Shown here: positions 55,876 through 63,245 of the stretch, one piece after another | Numbering within the stretch: position 1 is the stretch's first letter | How the letters are laid out: the number at the start of each line of letters is the position of its first letter | Assembly: GCF_009936215.1 (NCBI RefSeq) | Contig: NZ_AP019551.1 | Span: forward strand, 62,001-126,000 | Reading direction: 5' to 3' | DNA length: 64,000 nt | Source: Athalassotoga saccharophila | GTDB taxonomy: Bacteria > Thermotogota > Thermotogae > Mesoaciditogales > Mesoaciditogaceae | Notes under the pieces: generated by a model | What the model was told of the DNA's origin: nothing | Database searches by the model: none | The model's input: the letters and a program-made list of their open reading frames with translations, nothing else | Made by a program: the position numbers and the translations under genes

Positions 55876-57286
55876 AGTATTCTTTCCACATTAAAGGCGA
55901 TGTTTTTAAAGGTTTTACAATAAAAAGTTCATTTGTGAATATGTAGATGTGCTTGCTTGATTCCGTTAAAAAACTTTGAACTTCACATAAATTAAAGGTA
56001 AGATCTCCCAATTCTATATTGTTTTTATCCATTCTAAATTTTGATCTTTTTCCATTTATTATGGCTTCATCCTCGAGAAGAATTTCCTTCGATAAAGAGA
56101 TCGAATCATGTAATTTTCTTACTTCTTCAACTGTCGGCTTTATCCATTTTGAGCCACAATTTTTGCATTCGAAACCTTTTTTGTAACCTTTTACACTTCC
56201 GATATTTTCACATTTGGGACACTGCCACAAATATGCCTCTATGCCTCTGTAATCGGCGTAAGTTTTAGATTTAAATGTATCTAAAAATATAAAATCGAAT
56301 GCTTTTTGGTAATCTTGAGGATTTACAGGATCGCCGATCTTAACCTTCACAACTCCTTTACTCAATTTCTTTGCCCATCTTGGCCATAAGAGATGAATAT
56401 CTTCTATTCTTACCGGCAGGATAGGATTGGGAGACATCTTTAACAATCTTATTACTCCCTCCTGTACTTCAAGATGTCTTCCGTCCCAGTTCCTTTCTCC
56501 CTCGGGAAAGATACCTATTATTCCTCCACTTTTCATGGTCTTTGTGAATTTCATTATGGCATGCACATCTACCGTGTATCTTTTTATCGGAAAAATTCCG
56601 ACAAGTTCGTAAAACCATGAGAATCTTTTGTAATGTGCGCTTGTGATTGGAAATCTAACGTAAGAATTGAGTATGTCTATGACGAAAAGTGGATCGGGAT
56701 AAGATGCATGGTTTGCGATCACAACGTAAGGGCCATTTGGAATCTTTTCTTTTCCTTCCATTCTTACATCGTAGAAGAAAGGCACTATGAACTTTCCGAT
56801 AAGAAACATAAAAGCGTAAAGAAAAGGAGGCTCAACAACAGGATCAACTCTCCATTTTTTCAAAGGAAGAATCAATGGAAGATGAATTTCTCTCGCCTGT
56901 GGAAATCTTTTAAAAAGCGATCTGTTCTCCAAGATCGCGAGTATCAAAATAATTACCAGACCTGCTAACCACGCCCACAAAATGTGAAGATTAAACAATA
57001 GCGCTACTCCGAGGGTGTAAAGGAGATATCCAAAGTATATTGGATGTCTGCTCATCGAGTAAGGACCAGACTTAACAAATCTTTTAGTTTCAATCTCTTT
57101 AAAAGGAGAACCATGACCATCCAATATCAGATATGCGGCAGAAATTCCAGCCCAGAATATTCCAAATATAATCAAGAAAATACCCCACATCAAGCCTTCT
57201 GATGGCCATAAAGAAAAAATTCCAGCGATTCCAAACGGAATTAAAATCCAATAAAGGATGATTTTAAGAAAGATTTTCAGGTACAT
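55853..57286 (-). CDS. Fused PEMT-like methyltransferase, PlsC-like acyltransferase and zinc ribbon
   Basis: A 477-residue membrane protein joining three modules. Residues 1-140 are hydrophobic, with FVKSGPYSMSRHPIYFGYLLYTLG (70-93), the S-adenosylmethionine-site motif of the PEMT/isoprenylcysteine methyltransferase family. Residues about 160-345 form a lysophosphatidate acyltransferase domain, with the catalytic NHASYPD (His193, Asp198) and FPEGERNWDG (260-269). A four-cysteine zinc ribbon (Cys356, 359, 374, 377) precedes a 100-residue tail. GGAAGGAG precedes ATG at 57286. This may be a multifunctional membrane-lipid enzyme; the acyl acceptor and methyl acceptor are unknown. Its stop overlaps the promoter of the downstream importer operon. 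Confidence 0.85.
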   Translation of the reverse strand: MYLKIFLKIILYWILIPFGIAGIFSLWPSEGLMWGIFLIIFGIFWAGISAAYLILDGHGSPFKEIETKRFVKSGPYSMSRHPIYFGYLLYTLGVALLFNLHILWAWLAGLVIILILAILENRSLFKRFPQAREIHLPLILPLKKWRVDPVVEPPFLYAFMFLIGKFIVPFFYDVRMEGKEKIPNGPYVVIANHASYPDPLFVIDILNSYVRFPITSAHYKRFSWFYELVGIFPIKRYTVDVHAIMKFTKTMKSGGIIGIFPEGERNWDGRHLEVQEGVIRLLKMSPNPILPVRIEDIHLLWPRWAKKLSKGVVKVKIGDPVNPQDYQKAFDFIFLDTFKSKTYADYRGIEAYLWQCPKCENIGSVKGYKKGFECKNCGSKWIKPTVEEVRKLHDSISLSKEILLEDEAIINGKRSKFRMDKNNIELGDLTFNLCEVQSFLTESSKHIYIFTNELFIVKPLKTSPLMWKEYFDFFKIK

Positions 57287-57367
57287 ATATTCTCCTTCCA
57301 CCTTTTATTTCCTATATTATTACATACTTTATATGAACTTGTTCTTCGTGTATGTAAACGGTAAGAA

Positions 57368-57402
57368 GTGATCGGTAAAAGGCTTTGCCGATTATAGATC
57401 AC
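57368..57402. repeat. Inverted repeat between divergent lipid and phoH genes
   Basis: GTGATC and GATCAC flank a 9-bp inner stem, ATCGGTAAA with TTTGCCGAT (one G-T pair). It lies 35 bases before the -10 element of phoH and about 80 bases from the divergent fusion gene. It could be a protein-binding site or a terminator-like hairpin; no T-run follows. Confidence 0.5.
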
Positions 57403-57431
57403 GCGTTCTTGGTAATTTGAAATCCATTTGG

Positions 57432-57439
57432 TATATAAT
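57432..57439 (+). promoter_or_regulatory. -10 element for phoH-pgpH-ybeY
   Basis: TATATAAT with TGG directly before it, 36 bases upstream of the proposed phoH start. TTGGTA, 19 bases upstream of TATAAT, is the nearest -35 candidate and is poor. Confidence 0.45.
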
Positions 57440-57474
57440 ATCAATGATAGGGAAGAAAATGGAGGTGTTTATCG

Positions 57475-58389
57475 CTGGAGACTATTTCAAGATTTAAGAT
57501 ACCTGAATCCGTCAACATAGTTTCTTTTCTTGGAGAGTACGATTCCAATCTTAAGGCAATAAAAAAATATTTTGATGTTGGCGTAACTTTAATGGATTCT
57601 GAATTGTGGATAAAAGGTGAAGAAGAAAAGGTAAAACACGTTAACGGTGTCCTTGAAAAGATGGTCAAAATAGTTTTAAAGGAAGGGAGTGTTGACATAA
57701 GAGATCTTCTAAATACGAAAGAAAGAACCTCTTCAAAGATAGAAGGAGTTGGTGTATTTCCAAAGACCAAGGGTCAACAAAAGTACATAGATGCGATGAA
57801 GGAAAATGACATAGTCTTTTCCATAGGCCCTGCTGGAACGGGAAAAACGTATTTAGCCGTCGCAATGGCTGTCGAGCAACTTAGAAGCGGTCAAATACAA
57901 AGAATAGTTCTCACAAGACCCGCAGTCGAAGCCGGAGAAAAACTTGGCTTTTTGCCGGGAGACATGATAGAGAAGGTTGATCCCTACCTGAGGCCTCTTT
58001 ATGACGCACTCTTTGATATGATGAGTCCCGAAAGGTTCAATTATTACAGGGAAAAAGGCATCATCGAGGTTGCTCCTTTGGCTTACATGAGGGGAAGAAC
58101 GTTAAACAATGCTTTTATGATCCTTGATGAGGCGCAAAATACAACTCACGGCCAATTGAAGATGTTTTTGACAAGAATGGGGTTTGGATCAAAGGTCGTT
58201 GTCACGGGAGACATAACCCAAATAGACCTTGAAAATAAATCTGATTCGGGACTTTTGGAAGTTCAGAAGATATTGAAAGAGATCAAAGGTGTCGCTTTCG
58301 TTTATTTGGAAGAAGAGGATGTCGTAAGAAATCCGATAGTAAAGAGGATAATAAAAGCCTATGAATCTTTTGAAGAAAATTCAAAGTAA
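57475..58389 (+). CDS. phoH: PhoH-like ATPase (probable CTG start)
   Basis: A 304-residue PhoH-family protein: an N-terminal KH-like domain followed by a P-loop ATPase/helicase-type domain involved in RNA metabolism. The ATPase has Walker A GPAGTGKTYLA, VVTRPAVEAGE-like and GFLPGD segments, and Walker B ILDEAQNTT. The N-terminal 39 codons upstream of the first ATG (57592) encode LETISRFKIPESVNIVSFLGEYD, which matches the family start. The best signal is CTG at 57475, with GGAGG nine bases upstream; no ATG, GTG or TTG is available in frame. If CTG is not used, the protein would begin at 57592 and lose the first KH half. Confidence 0.9.
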   Translation: METISRFKIPESVNIVSFLGEYDSNLKAIKKYFDVGVTLMDSELWIKGEEEKVKHVNGVLEKMVKIVLKEGSVDIRDLLNTKERTSSKIEGVGVFPKTKGQQKYIDAMKENDIVFSIGPAGTGKTYLAVAMAVEQLRSGQIQRIVLTRPAVEAGEKLGFLPGDMIEKVDPYLRPLYDALFDMMSPERFNYYREKGIIEVAPLAYMRGRTLNNAFMILDEAQNTTHGQLKMFLTRMGFGSKVVVTGDITQIDLENKSDSGLLEVQKILKEIKGVAFVYLEEEDVVRNPIVKRIIKAYESFEENSK

Positions 58390-59740
58390 AAAGTTTTACA
58401 CTTATTTCTATTACATTGCCGCACCTTTAATAATGGTTATTCTCGCGAATTTCTCCATACGTCCAAAGTTGGAATGGATAAGCGAGTACATGATAATAGG
58501 AAGTGTCAATTTTCTTACCTTTAAATGGATAGGTGATCATGTAAAATTCTTTAAAATTCATGACCAATATTTCTGGACCTATGCATCTTTAATATTTGTA
58601 ACTATTCTATTTTTCCCAATTGGTGCTTACTTTTTTGGTCCATATGGAATACCCGTATGGTTGGGTGTCATACTCATAACTGCTTTGATGGGCACTGAAA
58701 GTGGAATTGCGTCTGCCTTTACACTCTCAACAGTTGCAACTGTCATTTCTTTTTACGACTTCAAAGTTTTTGCGATTTACATGATCAGTTCTGTTGGTGC
58801 CATATACCTTGTGAGGAATTTCAACAAGAGAACGGACATGACCAAGATGACTTTTTATTCGGCCGTAATAGGTATTGGGATTTTTTTGGTCATGAACCTT
58901 AACTTGAACATTCTTAACAGTAAAGATATTTTAATTCTTTTCTTTAATCCATTCATCTCGATGATTTTAGCCTTTGGAATTATGCCCTATGTCGAATATA
59001 TTTCGAGGATATATTCGAATATCGGTTTACTTGAACTTGGCGGATTGAGCCACCCACTTTTGAAAGAACTCTCGATGCAGGCACCCGGTACATATTTTCA
59101 CAGTGTCGAACTTGCCAATATGTGTGAAATGGCCGCAAGCAGAATAAACGCAAATTACACTCTCGCAAGGGTTGGCGCTTATTTTCACGATATAGGAAAG
59201 ATGAAAAGGCCCGAATTCTTTACAGAAAATCAAAAGGGCCCTAATCCACACGATAAGATGTCACCTATAATGAATTATTTAGTCATCACCTCTCACGTCA
59301 AATACGGTGTGAAGATGGCCCAAGAATACAGGCTTCCATTGCTTGTTGAGGACATAATAAGAGAACATCATGGCACAAGAATGGCATCTTTTTTCTACCA
59401 GAAGGCATTATCAGAGAATCTCAATGTTAGTCCGGACGATTTCAGATACCCCGGTCCAAAGCCACGTACAAAAGAGGCCGGCATTGTTATGCTTGCCGAT
59501 TCTTGCGAGGCGACTTTTAAATCAATGAAGGAAATAAATCCTTCCAAAATACAAAACATCGTCGAAGAGATAGTAAATAAAGTCTACAATGAAAGACAAC
59601 TTGACGACTCCGGCTTGTCTCTGAGAGACCTTGATGAGATATCACAAGAATTTTCAAAGATACTTTCTATGAGGTTGAAAACACGTATTTCCTATCCTTC
59701 AAAAGAAGAGGTCGAAAAGGTGATAAGAATTGCCAATTGA
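58361..59740 (+). CDS. Membrane HD-domain phosphodiesterase, PgpH-like (short form)
   Basis: A 459-residue protein with about seven membrane helices (residues about 15-225) and a cytoplasmic HD hydrolase domain. The domain has HSVELANM, the HD pair in YFHDIGKMKRP, SHVKYG, REHHGTRM and ADSCEATF. This matches PgpH-type cyclic-di-AMP phosphodiesterases, usually 650-850 residues with a large extracellular domain at the N-terminus that is missing here. It overlaps phoH by 29 bases. The order phoH-pgpH-ybeY is typical. Cyclic-di-AMP breakdown is inferred from the family. Confidence 0.88.
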   Translation: MNLLKKIQSKKFYTYFYYIAAPLIMVILANFSIRPKLEWISEYMIIGSVNFLTFKWIGDHVKFFKIHDQYFWTYASLIFVTILFFPIGAYFFGPYGIPVWLGVILITALMGTESGIASAFTLSTVATVISFYDFKVFAIYMISSVGAIYLVRNFNKRTDMTKMTFYSAVIGIGIFLVMNLNLNILNSKDILILFFNPFISMILAFGIMPYVEYISRIYSNIGLLELGGLSHPLLKELSMQAPGTYFHSVELANMCEMAASRINANYTLARVGAYFHDIGKMKRPEFFTENQKGPNPHDKMSPIMNYLVITSHVKYGVKMAQEYRLPLLVEDIIREHHGTRMASFFYQKALSENLNVSPDDFRYPGPKPRTKEAGIVMLADSCEATFKSMKEINPSKIQNIVEEIVNKVYNERQLDDSGLSLRDLDEISQEFSKILSMRLKTRISYPSKEEVEKVIRIAN

Positions 59741-60155
59741 GATTTTTAACGAACAGGAGATCGATATAAATATCGACCTTATTAAATCTATCCTCAATGA
59801 GGTCTTAAGGAGAGAGGAAGAAAATGGAAATATAGTGCTCGCCTTCGTCGATGAAAAAGAGATAACAAGACTTAACGCCTATAGAAATTCAAATGGACCT
59901 ACCGATGTACTTTCTTTCAATTACGATCTTCCTCAATTAAAGGGAGAGATATACGTATGTCCTTCTTACGTTAAAGAGAATGCGAACGAATTCAAAGTCT
60001 CTTTCAACGAAGAGATACTAAGGGTTTGCATTCACGGCATACTGCATATATGCGGCTACGATCACGAAAATGACAAAATTAAGGCCAAAGCAATGTTTGA
60101 GAGACAGGAAGGTTATTTGTCAGATTTTTCGGAATCCTTGGACAAAATTTCTTGA
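59730..60155 (+). CDS. ybeY: Endoribonuclease YbeY, rRNA maturation factor
   Basis: A 141-residue zinc endoribonuclease for 16S rRNA maturation. The metal motif is complete: HGILHICGYDHENDK with three histidines. RLNAYRNSNGPTDVLSF is also typical. The start is TTG at 59730 with AAAGG nine bases upstream; the gene overlaps pgpH by 11 bases. Its last 43 bases overlap the 3' end of the opposite-strand TPR gene. Confidence 0.95.
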   Translation: MPIEIFNEQEIDINIDLIKSILNEVLRREEENGNIVLAFVDEKEITRLNAYRNSNGPTDVLSFNYDLPQLKGEIYVCPSYVKENANEFKVSFNEEILRVCIHGILHICGYDHENDKIKAKAMFERQEGYLSDFSESLDKIS

Positions 60156-60916
60156 ATTGCCTGTGCAAGCGCTGCCAGTTCTTCCTCTGAAGGGTCTTGA
60201 CTTACCTGCTTGATCACTTTGTCTGGCTCCTGAACTATGACTGTTTTCTTTTCTTCTGCCTTTTCTTTGTCTGCATTCAAGGCTTTTTTTAGTCGTTCTT
60301 CTATTTCTTCGTCACTTATTATATTCGTATCGTAAGAGAGAGCCTTCTGCTCATTTCCTATCAAAATATCTTTCATTTCGTCTTCAACGTTCTCTTCATT
60401 TTCTTCTACCTTAAGAGAAGACGCTTTTATGATATTTTTCTTTCTTCTAAATATTATGTACAAAGTCGCCAACGTGGCCATACTTGCAAAGAGAAGAATA
60501 AAGATGAGAAAAATCTCAACTATGGAGAGAGATTTGGGCTTTGTATTGCTTTGGTACGAAGAGAGTAATGGGTTGCTTTCCCAGTGGGCTATTTGATTTA
60601 TAAGATTGGTTGTATTCTCAATAGATGTACCCTTAGCCGTCGTAAGGAAATTTTCTGGAAGGTATGCCCTCGCCGTTACCATATCTCCAGAATAGAGTGC
60701 GCTTAATCCTATAAGTGTCTTTATATTCGAAGTATTCTCGAGAGAAGGATCAAGGGTAAGAGCCTTTTTCAAATATTCCTCTGCCATTTTGTAATTCCCA
60801 ACGTTAAAATACATTACTCCCTGAGAATAATAAACGTTTAAATTCTGGGCGAAAGATAGAATCGGAAAGATGACAAGAATCGATATGATGCTAATTTTGA
60901 TAAACCTCAATTTCAT
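60113..60916 (-). CDS. Exported TPR protein with membrane anchor
   Basis: A 267-residue protein with a signal peptide (residues about 1-24, ending ILSFA-Q), two TPR-like helix pairs (about 25-110, YYSQGVMYFNVGNYKMAEEYLKKAL and LIGLSALYSGDMVTARAYL), a single membrane helix near 140-165 (IFLIFILLFASMATLATLYIIF) and an acidic, lysine-rich cytoplasmic tail of about 100 residues. The topology suggests an outside protein-interaction domain. ATG at 60916 with GGAGG five bases upstream is preferred. It overlaps the end of the lipase-like gene by 26 bases. Confidence 0.75.
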   Translation of the reverse strand: MKLRFIKISIISILVIFPILSFAQNLNVYYSQGVMYFNVGNYKMAEEYLKKALTLDPSLENTSNIKTLIGLSALYSGDMVTARAYLPENFLTTAKGTSIENTTNLINQIAHWESNPLLSSYQSNTKPKSLSIVEIFLIFILLFASMATLATLYIIFRRKKNIIKASSLKVEENEENVEDEMKDILIGNEQKALSYDTNIISDEEIEERLKKALNADKEKAEEKKTVIVQEPDKVIKQVSQDPSEEELAALAQAIQEILSKDSEKSDK

Positions 60917-63245
60917 AGACACCTCCTTTCACGGTGATCATGTAGAGGTAAGAATTATACGTTGTGGCATCTATTACTTGAGAGTTTACAACCTGATACA
61001 CCGGAACTTTTACACGATTTACCATATCGTAAAAGTTAAGGGTATGATCTCCGGTAACGATAAAATAATTTCCGTAAGGCAGTATTTTACCGTTTCCCAC
61101 ATCTCCATTACCTATTATCTGAACACCCTTTTGAACCATATCGATCGCAAGCAACATGTAATTTGAGGAAAGCAAATACATCGTCTTTCCAGAGACAAAA
61201 ACAGAATTAAATGGAAAGAGAGTTTGATCTGATTTCATGTCGATCTTTTTCATCAGATCGTCTATCGGCTCAAAAAAGGTGGCGGTCATGCTGTTAAGAT
61301 CGTACAGGGATATGTAAGATGTAGATATAACAACAAAAGAGTTAATCGATGGCATGTACCACATACGTCCGCTAATGCCTGGCACTGTCAGAAGTACCTT
61401 ACCGTTTTCGGATAAAAAAGTCGATGTGGAATTCTGTGAAAGAGTATAGATATTGTTGCCCATTACGAAGACATTTCTGTAATTTAAGGCAGTGATGGTT
61501 CCTTGAAAGGTTGCCAAGGTGCCATCGAATTTCAAAATTTGCCAGTTATCAGTGATAAGATAAAGATTGCCATTGTAAAGATTTGAAAATCTTACATTTC
61601 CAGAATATACCTTCGCACTTCCTCCAAGAGAGAGATAATACACATCATTCGAAGAGATAATGTACGTTCCGTTAGATGCTACCTCCAGTTTTCCTACTTT
61701 TGGCACAGAAACAGAGTATATTTTTTTGAGAAAGATTCCAGGCGAGGCTTTTTTGATTATATAATCTCCCTCCGAAAGATATTTGTAAGTCATAACCCGT
61801 GTACTTACAGTTGATATCTTCGTTGTGGTCGATTGGATAGTTTGAGGGAAGTTGTCCGATTTGAAAGTTAATGTCGATGAGGTCGTTGTCGAGACGAGAT
61901 TTGTTAGTAATTTTATGACATTGCTATGAATGAAAATGTCAGAAAAAGAATATGGAAAGGTGAATTTTTGATTTCCAAAGGCTGTCGCACTTTTTACAGA
62001 AACAAAACCGTCTCCCAAATTAGTTACGAGTTCTGGAAAGGTAGAGGTAAGAGATCCGAAATTGCTGTTTGCGATCCCCGGATTGGTTCCCGCTATCGTT
62101 ATGAAGGTTATTCCGGGTGGAACGGTCATTTTGTTCAATCTCTGTAAAAAAGATGAATTGGGCGAAAGATCTTTTGCAAAAAAATTGAGACTGTAAAGGT
62201 AAGAAATCGCCGTGCTAAGTATGTATTTGACGGAGTTAACAGACAGTCCGAATTCACGGCTTACAAATTCATCGCCGGCATTGTAAAGATTACTTATCGT
62301 GTAAGCAGAAGCAAGATTTGTTCCATCATTTGGTGTATCGAAGAGTACAACTTTTTTAACATTTCCGGCAGAAGGATTTGATTCAACAGCGTAACGGGCT
62401 ATCAACCCACCAATGCCTTGGGCAAAGATGTAGGTGTTTCCCTGAAGCGTCCCGAGAAGACTGGAAAGCAAATTACCAACGTACTGGGTATAACTGTCAT
62501 ATCCAGAAGATCCAAAGTAAGATATCATCTGAGAGGTGAACGAAGAGTCACGATAGGTGGTCAATGGATAGGAAAAAAGATATACGTTGTAATTGGGAAA
62601 GTCCTGGACCCAAAAATTGAATGAGAAATTTGGCAATATACCTGAAAAATTCGCGTTTTCTCCCGGAACAATGACAATGTTACTTTGAAGGTTTGAAATT
62701 TTGTTAAGAGGTATAAGGCCGTAAGATACATTGTATGTTTTCAATCTCAGCGCTATTATGCCAGGGAAATAAGTCATGGCCGTTAGATATGGTTTACCAT
62801 TTATCTCACTTATCTGGCCTCCATACAAACTCTGAACCGTTCCATCTTGGAAAACCTCAAAGGCCTCAAGATTGGACTGATTGAGGCCGAGATAATATTC
62901 AGAGGGAATTGGAATCGAAATGATGACAGGCGATCTTGTCATTGAATTCGTGCCACTTTTCCATTTTAATACGTAAGGCGTCCCAACAAAACTCGATATG
63001 GCAGTAAGGGTAGTGTATTGAGTAGAATCTTTAGTGATGGGAGATGATATGGGATAATTTCCGGGATCAAAGGCTCCTTCTTGAAAAGATATCTCGACAC
63101 TTTCGACGTTTTTACTCTTTTGTGGCAAAGAAGAAATAGCAAAAACAATTACCAAAAAAACGATGATAACTCCTGCAACAGACGAAACGATGATCAATCT
63201 TTTTTTTGAAGAAAATAATTTTTTAAACAGATCAAAGATCTTCAC
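60891..63245 (-). CDS. Membrane-anchored lipase-like protein lacking the catalytic serine
   Basis: A 784-residue protein with a short cytoplasmic N-terminus, a membrane helix (about 19-38) and a large outside part. Residues about 175-455 follow the alpha/beta-hydrolase lipase (PGAP1/triacylglycerol lipase-like) plan. The nucleophile elbow reads AQGIGGLIARY, with Gly277 where the lipase serine should be. The other two triad places look kept: Asp412 in LGDGFVSV and His440 in IHSNV. Residues about 480-784 are beta-rich with repeated short strand pairs (NGTYIISS, NGNLYLIT, NNIYTLSQ), possibly a beta-propeller. So it is probably a binding or structural protein. It follows the prenyltransferase by ATGA overlap. 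Confidence 0.75.
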   Translation of the reverse strand: MKIFDLFKKLFSSKKRLIIVSSVAGVIIVFLVIVFAISSLPQKSKNVESVEISFQEGAFDPGNYPISSPITKDSTQYTTLTAISSFVGTPYVLKWKSGTNSMTRSPVIISIPIPSEYYLGLNQSNLEAFEVFQDGTVQSLYGGQISEINGKPYLTAMTYFPGIIALRLKTYNVSYGLIPLNKISNLQSNIVIVPGENANFSGILPNFSFNFWVQDFPNYNVYLFSYPLTTYRDSSFTSQMISYFGSSGYDSYTQYVGNLLSSLLGTLQGNTYIFAQGIGGLIARYAVESNPSAGNVKKVVLFDTPNDGTNLASAYTISNLYNAGDEFVSREFGLSVNSVKYILSTAISYLYSLNFFAKDLSPNSSFLQRLNKMTVPPGITFITIAGTNPGIANSNFGSLTSTFPELVTNLGDGFVSVKSATAFGNQKFTFPYSFSDIFIHSNVIKLLTNLVSTTTSSTLTFKSDNFPQTIQSTTTKISTVSTRVMTYKYLSEGDYIIKKASPGIFLKKIYSVSVPKVGKLEVASNGTYIISSNDVYYLSLGGSAKVYSGNVRFSNLYNGNLYLITDNWQILKFDGTLATFQGTITALNYRNVFVMGNNIYTLSQNSTSTFLSENGKVLLTVPGISGRMWYMPSINSFVVISTSYISLYDLNSMTATFFEPIDDLMKKIDMKSDQTLFPFNSVFVSGKTMYLLSSNYMLLAIDMVQKGVQIIGNGDVGNGKILPYGNYFIVTGDHTLNFYDMVNRVKVPVYQVVNSQVIDATTYNSYLYMITVKGGVYEIEVYQN

